A DNA stretch of 26,118 nt from Komagataeibacter kakiaceti JCM 25156 (GTDB taxonomy: Bacteria; Pseudomonadota; Alphaproteobacteria; Acetobacterales; Acetobacteraceae): contig NZ_BAIO01000010.1 in the NCBI RefSeq assembly GCF_000613305.1, forward strand, positions 1 through 26,118. Reading direction: 5' to 3'. Position numbers and translations under genes: made by a program. The notes under the pieces were generated by a model, which worked only from the letters and a program-made list of their open reading frames with translations, made no database searches and was not told the origin of the DNA. This document shows, piece by piece, positions 18,379 through 26,118 of this stretch. Positions within the stretch are counted from its first letter, which is position 1, and each line of letters starts with the position of its first letter.

Positions 18379-19518
18379 TCAGAACCGCCACAGCGCAGTC
18401 CGGCCCGCCGCGCGCACGCTCTGGATGTCACATAGCCCCGCCAGGGCCATGACATCGCGTATTTCCTGCGCAAGCGTATCAATGGCCGCCGCCACGCCTG
18501 TCGCCCCACCCGCCGCAAGCCCCCATACCCAGGGGCGGCCGATGGAAACCGCATGCGCGCCCAGCGCCAGCGCCGTCACCACGTCCCCACCGCGACGGAT
18601 GCCGCTATCAAGCATGATGTCGACCCGTTCCCCCACCGCCGCCGCGATGCCGGGCAGCACGTCAAGCGTCGCGGGGGCTGGATCCATCTGGCGGCCACCA
18701 TGGTTGGACACCACAAGGCCATCCACCCCGGCATCGGCGGCGCGCAGCGCATCTTCGGGGGTCATCACACCCTTGACCACAAGGGTGCCGCTCCAGTTCT
18801 CCCGCAGCCAGGCCAGATCATCCCAGCCCAGCGTGGGGTCGATCCGGGCGGCGATGTCACGCGCCTGCCCCATGACGTTGCGCGCGGTCGTATAGGCATC
18901 AACATTGCCCACGACCGGCATACCGCCGCGCATGAGCCCCGCAACCCATGCCGGGTGGTTGAGCAGGCTGGCCATCTGCCACAGTGTGGGACGGGAAAGG
19001 TGGCGGAAGCCATTGCGCACATCGCGCTCACGCACGGGCGTAATCGCCGTATCGACCGTCAGGATGATGCCACTTATGCCGCATGCCCTTGCACGGGCCA
19101 GCATGTCGCGTGTCAGGGCGCGGTCACGCAGCACATAAATCTGCGCCATCACATCGACGCCCGTGGCGGCCAGCGTTTCCATGGGGGCGATCGAAAAGGT
19201 GGAAATGCCCATTCCCACGCCCCGGCTGCCGGCCGCATGGGCCGCGCCACATTCACCGTGATGATGGAACATCCCGGCGAACCCCACCGGGGCAAGGAAG
19301 ACCGGCAGTTTCCATGTACGGTTGAAGCAGCGCGTTGTCAGATCCACGGTGGACACATCGCGCAGGGCGCGGGGCACAACGCCCCACTGGGCGAAGCTGC
19401 TCCGGTTGCGGGCCATGGTCCGTTCACCATGGGCGCCCCCATCAATGTAGTCGGCAAACAGGCGGGGGAGACGACGGCGCGCCTTTCGCGCAGCCGCTGC
19501 AAACGCGCCGTCGTCCAT
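18379..19518 (-). CDS. FMN-dependent L-2-hydroxyacid dehydrogenase/oxidase (LldD-like)
   Basis: TIM-barrel flavoenzyme of the alpha-hydroxyacid oxidase family, oxidising an L-2-hydroxyacid to the 2-oxoacid. Seen: ADYIDGGAHGE with Tyr24, LAPVGFAGMFHHHGE, QIYVLRDR with Tyr128, VKGVMTPEDALRAADAGVDGL, catalytic His273 in VSNHGGRQ, and FMN-phosphate motif DSGIRRGGDVVTALALGA. 379 residues, unbroken. The FMN motifs and catalytic His are intact. It starts inside the hutH stop (TGATG, one-base overlap), so it is co-translated with hutU-hutH. L-lactate is the family default, but a place in the hut operon points to L-imidazolelactate; this is inference. Confidence 0.92.
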   Translation of the reverse strand: MDDGAFAAAARKARRRLPRLFADYIDGGAHGERTMARNRSSFAQWGVVPRALRDVSTVDLTTRCFNRTWKLPVFLAPVGFAGMFHHHGECGAAHAAGSRGVGMGISTFSIAPMETLAATGVDVMAQIYVLRDRALTRDMLARARACGISGIILTVDTAITPVRERDVRNGFRHLSRPTLWQMASLLNHPAWVAGLMRGGMPVVGNVDAYTTARNVMGQARDIAARIDPTLGWDDLAWLRENWSGTLVVKGVMTPEDALRAADAGVDGLVVSNHGGRQMDPAPATLDVLPGIAAAVGERVDIMLDSGIRRGGDVVTALALGAHAVSIGRPWVWGLAAGGATGVAAAIDTLAQEIRDVMALAGLCDIQSVRAAGRTALWRF

Positions 19519-21064
19519 CAGGCTGGCTCGACCGTGGGCAGCACCAGCGCGTCACCTACCGCCGTGTTCAGCGCGCCAGCGGCGATCAGCGCGTTGGCTG
19601 CTTCCATATCCGGGGTAAACAGCCGGTCCTGCGCGAAGAAGGCCACATGCTCGCGCAGCACGCCCGCGGCCCGCGCCATTGGCGGGGAGGAAACCAGTGG
19701 CGCAAGGAAATCAAGCCCCTGCACCGCCGCCAGATATTCAATGCCCAGAATGGTGCGCACGTTATCATTGATATCGGTCACGCGGCGCGCGGCGAAGGTC
19801 GCCATGGACACGTGATCTTCCTGGTTGGCGGAAGTCGGCAGGCTGTCCACACTGGCGGGGTGGGCCAGTGTCTTGTTCTCGGACGCCAGCGCCGCGGCCG
19901 TGACCTGCGCGATCATGAAGCCCGAGTTCACGCCACTGTCATTGACCAGGAAGGGCGGCAGGCCGCTCATGCCCGGATCAACCAGCAGCGCCAGGCGGCG
20001 CTCGGCAATGGCGCCGATTTCCGACACCGCGATCGCCATGAGGTCCGCCGCGATGGCCACCGGCTCGGCATGGAAGTTGCCGCCCGAGATCATCTCATCC
20101 GTATCGGGGAAGTGGATGGGATTATCGGAAACCGCATTGGCCTCGATCAGCAGCACGCGGGCCGCATGGCGCAGGCTGTCCAGCGCCGCCCCCATCACCT
20201 GCGGCTGGCAGCGCAGGCAGTACGGATCCTGCACGCGCTCGTCATCCACCTGATGGGAGGCGCGGATGGCCGAGCCTTCCATAAGCTTCCGATAGACCGC
20301 CGCGCATTCGATCTGTCCCTGCTGGCCCCGCAGCGTGTGCAGGCGCGGGTCGAACGGCGCATCCGTTCCACGCGCGGCGTCCAGTGTCAGCGATCCCGTG
20401 ACAAGGGCCGCCTGGAACAGCCGTTCCGCATCGAACAGGGCGATCAGCGCAAGGGACGTGGAAACCTGCGTGCCGTTGAGCAGCGCCAGCCCTTCCTTGG
20501 GGCCAAGGACGACCGGCTCAAGACCGGCCTTGCGCAGCGCCTGCGCGCCGGGCAGGCGCTCGCCCCCGAAAAAGGCCTCGCCTCCCCGATCAGGACCGCC
20601 GTCATGTGCGCCAGCGGCGCAAGATCGCCCGATGCGCCAACCGAACCCTTTTCCGGAATGACGGGAATGAGATCCTTGGCCAGCATGTCCAGCAGGAGCT
20701 GCACGACCTCCGGCCGCACGCCGGAAAAACCCCGCCCCAGCCCGTTGGCCTTGAGCAGCATGATCAGGCGCACCACGCGCCCGGGCAGCGGCCTGCCAAT
20801 GCCGGCGGCGTGGCTGAGAACCAGATTGCGCTGGAGGTCACGCAGCCGGTCATCGGGGATGCGGGTCTTGGCCAGCTTGCCAAAACCGGTATTGACCCCA
20901 TACACGGCGGCCCCGCCCGCCACGATCCGCTCCACGGAGCGCGCGGCCACCGCCAGCGTGTCCAGCGCATCGGGGCTGAGGGTGACATCCGTCGCCTCGA
21001 ACACGAAGCGGCGCAGGGTGGCCAGATCAAGCTGGCCGGGATGGAGAACGATATTTTCCGACAT
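19518..21064 (-). CDS. hutH: Histidine ammonia-lyase (one frameshift)
   Basis: First Hut enzyme: histidine to urocanate plus ammonia. Seen: [12 protein letters not shown] (Tyr55 region), MIO-forming Ala144-Ser145-Gly146 in [72 protein letters not shown] and NQEDHVSMA. Start ATG 21064, five bases after the hutU stop, with AAAAGG upstream. One missing base near 20576-20581: [12 protein letters not shown] should read about [18 protein letters not shown]. Corrected length 515 residues, normal. All active-site parts are kept on both sides of the break. Middle gene of hutU-hutH-lldD-like operon. Confidence 0.95.
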
Positions 21065-21069
21065 CTGCG

Positions 21070-22755
21070 TCAGCCTTTTCTGATCATGGGCAGATCGAGC
21101 CCTTTTTCGTGGGCGCAATCGACCGCGATGTCGTAACCCGCGTCCGCATGGCGCATCACACCCGTCGCCGGGTCATTCCACAGCACGCGCTCCAGGCGCT
21201 TCGCGGCGTCATCCGTGCCATCGGCCACGATCACCATGCCCGAATGCTGGGAGAAGCCCATGCCCACACCACCGCCATGATGCAGCGAAACCCATGTCGC
21301 ACCCGACGCCGTGTTGAGCAGGGCATTGAGCAACGGCCAGTCCGATACGGCGTCCGAGCCGTCCCGCATGGCTTCCGTCTCACGGTTCGGGCTGGCGACG
21401 GAGCCGCTGTCCAGATGGTCACGACCGATCACGATCGGGGCCTTCAGTTCGCCCTTCGCCACCATTTCATTAAAGGCGAGGCCAAGGCGGTGCCGATCAC
21501 CCAGCCCGACCCAGCAGATGCGCGAGGGCAGCCCCTGGAAGTGGATTTTCTCCCGCGCCATGTCGAGCCAGTTATGCAGGTGCTTATCGTCCGGCAGCAG
21601 TTCCTTCACCTTCGCATCGGTCTTGAAGATGTCTTCCGGATCCCCCGAAAGCGCGGCCCAGCGGAACGGGCCGATACCGCGACAGAACAGCGGGCGGATA
21701 TAGGCGGGCACGAAGCCGGGGAAGGCGAAGGCGTCCTCGCAGCCAACCTCGAACGCCATCTGGCGGATGTTGTTGCCGTAATCGAAGGTGGGGATGCCCA
21801 TGCGGTGGAAGGCGACCATCGCCTCCACATGCAGCTTCATTGACTCCTTCGCCGCCTTCTCGACCGCGGCCGGGTCGGTCACGCGCATCTTCGCCGCCTG
21901 ATCCAGCGTCCAGCCCGCCGGGAGGTAACCGTTGAGCGGATCATGCGCGGAAGTCTGGTCGGTCACGCCATCGGGGCGGATGCCACGGCGCACCAGTTCG
22001 GGAAAGACTTCGGCCGCGTTGCCCAGCAGGCCGACCGAAACCGGCTTGCCGCTCTTGCAGGCGGCGTCGATGATTTCCAGCGCCTCATCCAGCGTATCCA
22101 CCTTGCGGTCGAGATAGCCGGTCTGCAGGCGCTTCTCGATCCGGCCGGGTTCGCATTCAACCGCCAGCATGGACGCACCGGCCATGACCGCCGCCAGGGG
22201 CTGCGCGCCGCTCATGCCGCCCAGGCCGCCGGTCAGGATCCACCGGCCGGTCAGGTCGCCGCCATAATACTGGCGTCCCATCTCGACAAAGGTTTCATAC
22301 GTTCCCTGAACGATGCCCTGACTGCCGATATAGATCCACGAACCCGCCGTCATCTGGCCATACATCATGAGACCGGCGCGATCGAGTTCGTTGAACTTGT
22401 CCCAGTTCGCCCAGTGGGGAACGATGTTGGAATTGGCGATCAGGACACGGGGGGCGTTTTCATGCGTGCGGAACACCCCGACCGGCTTGCCGGACTGCAC
22501 CAGCAGGGTCTGGTCGGCCTCCAGCGTTTTCAGCGTCTCGACAATACGGTCATAGCACTGCCAGTTGCGGGCCGCGCGGCCAATACCACCATAGACAACC
22601 AGTTCCGAGGGCTTTTCCGCCACTTCGGGATCGAGGTTGTTCATCAGCATACGCATGGCAGCTTCTGTCTGCCAGCTTTTGGCCGTGATCTCCGGGCCAT
22701 GCGCCGCATGGATAATACGATCATTGGACAGACGGGACGAGGTCGGGCTACTCAT
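21070..22755 (-). CDS. hutU: Urocanate hydratase
   Basis: Second Hut enzyme: urocanate to 4-imidazolone-5-propionate, using tightly bound NAD as an electrophile. Seen: [69 protein letters not shown]-binding [61 protein letters not shown] and [22 protein letters not shown]. 561 residues, unbroken, the usual length. ATG 22755 has AAGGTGG four bases upstream. First gene of its operon; a candidate HutC site sits at 22776-22785, between promoter and start. Confidence 0.97.
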   Translation of the reverse strand: MSSPTSSRLSNDRIIHAAHGPEITAKSWQTEAAMRMLMNNLDPEVAEKPSELVVYGGIGRAARNWQCYDRIVETLKTLEADQTLLVQSGKPVGVFRTHENAPRVLIANSNIVPHWANWDKFNELDRAGLMMYGQMTAGSWIYIGSQGIVQGTYETFVEMGRQYYGGDLTGRWILTGGLGGMSGAQPLAAVMAGASMLAVECEPGRIEKRLQTGYLDRKVDTLDEALEIIDAACKSGKPVSVGLLGNAAEVFPELVRRGIRPDGVTDQTSAHDPLNGYLPAGWTLDQAAKMRVTDPAAVEKAAKESMKLHVEAMVAFHRMGIPTFDYGNNIRQMAFEVGCEDAFAFPGFVPAYIRPLFCRGIGPFRWAALSGDPEDIFKTDAKVKELLPDDKHLHNWLDMAREKIHFQGLPSRICWVGLGDRHRLGLAFNEMVAKGELKAPIVIGRDHLDSGSVASPNRETEAMRDGSDAVSDWPLLNALLNTASGATWVSLHHGGGVGMGFSQHSGMVIVADGTDDAAKRLERVLWNDPATGVMRHADAGYDIAVDCAHEKGLDLPMIRKG

Positions 22756-22766
22756 GACACCACCTT

Positions 22767-22816
22767 GAATGTACTTGTATATACATTCATGTGCCGCAGA
22801 GATTTCCCCTTGTCAA
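22767..22816 (-). promoter_or_regulatory. hutU promoter region with HutC operator
   Basis: TGTATATACA palindrome at 22776-22785, with longer flanking arms GAATGTA (22767-22773) and TACATTC (22782-22788). On the minus strand a consensus -35 TTGACA lies at 22816-22811, with only a weak -10 (CACATG) 17 bases on. The palindrome would fall at or just after the transcription start, as expected for repression. Confidence 0.65.
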
Positions 22817-22862
22817 CGTGAAAACGTAACGAAGTTCCGTTTCTGGCCGGAGCCGAAAAGGA

Positions 22863-23588
22863 TCAGGGCCTATAGCGGCCCACAAAGCTGAAGCGACTGC
22901 CGGAATAGGTGAAGATCCCCTTCATCACGACACGCCCTTCAACCCATGTGCGTCGCATGAGCTGCAGGCACGCTTCGGGCTCGTCAAGGTCAAGCAGCGT
23001 GCAGATATCGAGGCTGGGCGTAACCGCGAAAACCACATGCTCGATCTCCTCCGGGTGGGAAATACCCGAAAGATGGCGGTGCGGATGGGTAAGGGAAAAA
23101 TCCTGCTCCAGATAGTCCGGGGCGAAATGGGGGGAGACGAAACGCTCCTCGACCTGTAGCGGCGTGTCGTCCTCATAATGGACGATGATGGAGTGGAACA
23201 GGCGCGCGCCCGGACGCTGTTCGAACGCGGTGGCGAGATCGCTGCTGGCGCGGATCGTATCGAGCGTGATGATCCGCGTGGTGTGTTCATGCCCGTTGGA
23301 GGCAATATCATCAGCAATATCACGCAGTTCCAGCAGTTCCACGCGCTGCGCGGGCTCCGCGACGAAGGTGCCCACCCCCTGCGCGCGCGTGACCAGCCCT
23401 TCCGCCGTCAGTTCACGCAGGGCGCGGTGAACCGTCATGCGTGAGACACCGAGCAGTTCCACCAGTTCACTTTCCGATGGCAGGCGGTGACCGATTGCCC
23501 ATTCACCGGTTTCGATCCGTTCGGTGATGTACAGCTTGACCTGTTCGTAACGGGCGGCGGGTTTATCCTTGGTTAAAGCCAGTGACAC
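22863..23588 (-). CDS. hutC: HutC, GntR-family histidine-utilisation repressor
   Basis: Transcription repressor of hut genes that responds to urocanate in characterised species. Seen: winged-helix N-terminus ARYEQVKLYITERIETGEWAIGHRLPSESELVELLGVSRMTVHRALRELTAEGLVTRAQGVGTFVA (about 12-77), then a UTRA ligand domain with GHEHTTRIITLD, PGARLFHSIIVHYEDDTPLQVEERFVSPHFAPDYLEQDF and a C-terminal MKGIFTYSGSRFSFVGRYRP, the HutC-type ending. 241 residues, unbroken. Start is GTG 23588 with AAGGTG upstream. A GTCTATAC site 29 bases before its start suggests self-control. Confidence 0.95.
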   Translation of the reverse strand: MSLALTKDKPAARYEQVKLYITERIETGEWAIGHRLPSESELVELLGVSRMTVHRALRELTAEGLVTRAQGVGTFVAEPAQRVELLELRDIADDIASNGHEHTTRIITLDTIRASSDLATAFEQRPGARLFHSIIVHYEDDTPLQVEERFVSPHFAPDYLEQDFSLTHPHRHLSGISHPEEIEHVVFAVTPSLDICTLLDLDEPEACLQLMRRTWVEGRVVMKGIFTYSGSRFSFVGRYRP

Positions 23589-23616
23589 GCAATTACACCT
23601 TATTCAGCAGACGTTA

Positions 23617-23624
23617 GTCTATAC
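23617..23624. promoter_or_regulatory. Candidate HutC operator before hutC
   Basis: GTCTATAC within AGTCTATACT (23616-23625), a GTNTANAC-type palindrome between hutI and hutC on the minus strand, with the same core as the site before the TonB receptor. Implies hutC autoregulation. Confidence 0.5.
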
Positions 23625-23666
23625 TGGCATAAGGGAGCAGTCGCCATCCAGCGCTGATCCTGACTT

Positions 23667-24897
23667 TTATAGCGGGCAACCACCAAAAATCCGTGCGCTG
23701 GGACGTACGCCGCCGATCCAGTACGACAGTTCATGCGGGCCCGCGATGTCCCACACCACCATGTCGGCCGCCATGCCCGGGCGCAGCCGCCCGACCCTGC
23801 CGTCCAGGCCCAGCGCCTTTGCCGCGACATGGGTATGCCCGGCCAACGCCTCCCCCGGTGTCAGGCGGAACAGCGTGCAGGCCATGTTCATGACCGCCGT
23901 GGGGCTGAGAACGGGTGACGTGCCGGGATTGCAGTCCGTGGCGAGTCCCATGGGCACGCCGTATTGACGGAACAGCGCCACCGGGGGCTGCCTTGTTTCC
24001 CGCACGAAATAGAACGCGCCGGGCAGCAGCATGGCGACGGTGCCGGCCTCCGCCATGGCCCGTACGCTGCTTTCGCTTGCATATTCAACATGATCGGCCG
24101 AAAGCGCATGCCACCGCGCCGCCAGACGCGCCCCCTCCAGATCGGACATCTGGTCGGCATGCAGGCGCACGGGAAGCTTCCAGCGCTGCGCGGCTTCAAA
24201 AATGCGTTCCACCTCGGCGGGCTGGAACGCGATCGTCTCACAGAAGGCATCGACACTGTCGGCCAGACCGGCTTCGGCCACGGCGGGCAGCATTTCCGTG
24301 CACAGGAATGTCACGTAATCATCCTGCCTGCCCGCGAATTCCGGCGGCAGCGCATGCGCGCAAGAAAGGTGGCATGCACCCGCAACGGCAGGTGCCTGCC
24401 TACCGCGCGCGCCACGCGCAACTGCTTGAGTTCATCTTCCAGCCGCAGCCCGTAGCCGGATTTGATCTCGACCGTGGTCACGCCATTGTCAACAAGGCAG
24501 CGCGCGCGCCTGAGCGTGAGACGCAGCAGTTCCTCCTCGCTGGCGTCGCGGGTGGCGCGGACGGTGGACAGGATTCCACCCCCCCGCCGCGCGATGTCCT
24601 GATAGGAGACGCCCTGCAGGCGCTCCGCGAACTCGGCGCTTCTGTCACCGCCATAAACAAGGTGCGTATGCGGGTCCACCAGCCTGCCGTCATCCACTGC
24701 CCGTTGCACGAAATGACATGGGTGGCGAGGCGTTCGGGCCGGTCCGGCAGATCCTCCTGCCGCCCGACCCACGCAATCAGGCCATCACAGGCCGCGATGG
24801 CGCCATTGGGGATAACGCCGAAATCATCGCCCCCCGGCTGTCCGGTCCCACCTGCATCGGTTGCCAGATTGACATCGACCCATAACCGATCCCACAT
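23667..24897 (-). CDS. hutI: Imidazolonepropionase (two frameshifts)
   Basis: Third Hut enzyme: opens 4-imidazolone-5-propionate to N-formimino-glutamate; metal-dependent amidohydrolase. Seen: metal-site [102 protein letters not shown] and [31 protein letters not shown] 24897 follows GGGAG. Two single-base losses: near 24682-24684 (WMTAGWWTR should read WMTAGLVDPHTH) and near 24359-24362 (FLARMRC should read [11 protein letters not shown]). Corrected length about 410 residues, the family norm. Divergent from hutF, with a shared operator between. Confidence 0.94.
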
Positions 24898-24930
24898 GAC
24901 GCACTCCCATTTCAGCGCTTGACCCTAAAC

Positions 24931-24938
24931 GTATATAC
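24931..24938. promoter_or_regulatory. Candidate HutC operator between hutI and hutF
   Basis: GTATATAC in CGTATATACA, the same core as the sites before hutU and the aminotransferase operon. It sits 33 bases from the hutI start and 52 bases from the hutF start, so it could control both divergent genes. Confidence 0.6.
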
Positions 24939-24990
24939 ATGTCTAGTTTTGAAACCGTTCCAACGCAATGATCTTCGAAACAGGCACGCC

Positions 24991-26118
24991 ATGTCCCCAT
25001 CGGTACAGATCCAGAATATTTTTGCCGGGCAGGCCCTGCTGCCGGATGGATGGCATGACAATGTGCGCCTGTGTTTTGATGGCGATGGCTTCTTCACCAC
25101 GGTGCAGGCCGACCAGAAGCCCCAGCCGGAAGACAGGCGGGTGGATATCGCCATCCCGCCAATGCCCGGCCTGCATTCGCACGCCTTCCAGCGCGCCATG
25201 GCGGGGCTGACGGAAACCCGGCACAACCCCGCCGATTCATTCTGGAGCTGGCGGGAGCAGATGTACCGCCTCGCCGCCGCGATCGACCCCGACACCCTGC
25301 GCGCCATCGCTGCCCAGCTTTATGTGGAAATGCTCAGGGCGGGCTATACACAGGTGGCCGAGTTCCATTACCTCCACCGCGCACCGGACGGACAGCCTTA
25401 CGCGCAGCCCGCTGAAATGCCGCTGGCCGTGATCGACGCGGCGGGGCAGGCCGGCATTGGCATGACCATGCTGCCCGCCCTTTACCGCCATGCCGGGTTT
25501 GGCCGCCCGCTGGCCCCGGAACAGCGGCGCTTTGCCAGCTCGCCGGAATTCCTGGCGCGGGTCGTTACCGACATTACGGCCCGCCATACCGGCAACCCGC
25601 TGGTGAACACGGGCGTCGCCCTGCATTCCCTGCGCGCGGCGGATGGTGGAGACATACGCGAAACGCTGCGCCTGTTACCGGGGGATGCGCCGGTTCACAT
25701 CCACATTGCCGAACAGATGAAGGAAGTTGAGGACTGCATCGCCTTTCTGGGCCGCAGGCCCGTGGCGTGGCTGCTGGATGAAATGCCGGTGGATGAACGC
25801 TGGTGTCTTGTCCATGCCACCCATATGGACCATGACGAAACGATGCGCCTGGCCCGCTCCGGCGCGGTTGCCGGTATCTGCCCCATTACCGAAGCCAATC
25901 TGGGCGACGGATTTTTCCCGTTCATGGATTACGTGGATGCGGGCGGCCGGTTTGGCATCGGCAGTGACAGTAATGTGCTGCTTAATGTGGCCGAGGAACT
26001 GCGCACGCTGGAATATGGGCAACGCCTCATATCACAGAAACGCTGCCGTGCCCTGCCCTCGGGCCAGACCGGTTCGGTGGGCGGTTACCTGTACGCACAG
26101 GCCCTGCGCGGCGGAACG
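24991..26118 (+). CDS. hutF: Formimidoylglutamate deiminase, truncated by the window end
   Basis: Fourth Hut enzyme of the five-step route: N-formimino-L-glutamate to N-formyl-L-glutamate plus ammonia; amidohydrolase superfamily. Seen: metal ligands His62 and His64 in MPGLHSHAFQRAMAGLTE, the family block FWSWREQMYRLA, QVAEFHYLHR, VHIHIAEQMKEVEDC, WCLVHATHMD, GICPITEANLGDGFFP and GIGSDSNVLLN. 376 codons are present and open at 26118; the family is about 450 long, so the last sixth is missing. ATG 24991 chosen by family start (MSPSVQIQNIFAGQALLPDGW); ribosome site is weak. Its presence, rather than HutG-type formiminoglutamase alone, means formate is made by a HutG deformylase expected beyond the window. 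Confidence 0.94.
   Translation, partial: MSPSVQIQNIFAGQALLPDGWHDNVRLCFDGDGFFTTVQADQKPQPEDRRVDIAIPPMPGLHSHAFQRAMAGLTETRHNPADSFWSWREQMYRLAAAIDPDTLRAIAAQLYVEMLRAGYTQVAEFHYLHRAPDGQPYAQPAEMPLAVIDAAGQAGIGMTMLPALYRHAGFGRPLAPEQRRFASSPEFLARVVTDITARHTGNPLVNTGVALHSLRAADGGDIRETLRLLPGDAPVHIHIAEQMKEVEDCIAFLGRRPVAWLLDEMPVDERWCLVHATHMDHDETMRLARSGAVAGICPITEANLGDGFFPFMDYVDAGGRFGIGSDSNVLLNVAEELRTLEYGQRLISQKRCRALPSGQTGSVGGYLYAQALRGGT

Noticed and set aside
19335..21083. Very long open frame (about 580 codons) on the plus strand across hutH and the LldD-like gene
   Set aside because: It is antisense to two clearly recognised genes; its composition is Arg/Gln/His-rich as expected for a shadow of GC-rich coding DNA, and it matches no family.

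Overview
The window looks like a chromosomal segment from a high-GC alphaproteobacterium, most likely an acetic acid bacterium (Acetobacteraceae, Komagataeibacter/Gluconacetobacter-like). This rests on base composition, the protein flavour, and AT-rich hairpin repeats of the GAAGCTTTTTTC/GAAAAAGGC type between genes, a style I associate with that group. The genus is an inference.

Layout. Positions 1-6400 are general functions: the start of an RND-efflux membrane-fusion lipoprotein (-), an ABC-F ATPase (+), a zinc alcohol dehydrogenase (+) convergent with glutathione-dependent formaldehyde dehydrogenase frmA (-), and an ArgE-type deacylase (-). From 6488 to the right end lies a large histidine-utilisation (hut) region. 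It begins with a TonB-dependent receptor (-). Next is a minus-strand operon: PhyH-type Fe(II)/2-oxoglutarate oxygenase, polar amino-acid ABC importer (binding protein, permease, ATPase), NCS1 permease. Divergent from it is a tightly overlapped plus-strand operon: HisC-type aminotransferase, FAD D-2-hydroxyacid dehydrogenase, hutD, isopenicillin-N-synthase-like oxygenase. Then come the minus-strand operon hutU-hutH-LldD-like FMN hydroxyacid dehydrogenase, the repressor hutC, hutI (all -), and hutF (+, cut by the window end). The core pathway is histidine to urocanate (HutH), imidazolone propionate (HutU), formiminoglutamate (HutI) and N-formylglutamate (HutF). HutG is not in the window.

The most interesting signal is the merger of a canonical Hut pathway with an aminotransferase and both a D-type (FAD) and an L-type (FMN) 2-hydroxyacid dehydrogenase. 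All are physically coupled to hut genes, and candidate operators of one GTNTANAC-like type occur in six intergenic regions. I infer a route that funnels D- and L-imidazolelactate through imidazolepyruvate to histidine and then into Hut. Two Fe/2OG oxygenases and three import systems may widen the substrate range to modified histidines. The enzyme substrates are inferred, not shown.

A technical point matters for any reader: at least 13 apparent single-base frameshifts (12 deletions, 1 insertion), nearly all at short G/C runs, break nine otherwise intact genes. Each gene regains full family length once corrected. This looks like residual sequencing/assembly error rather than gene decay, so I annotate these as genes over their whole span.
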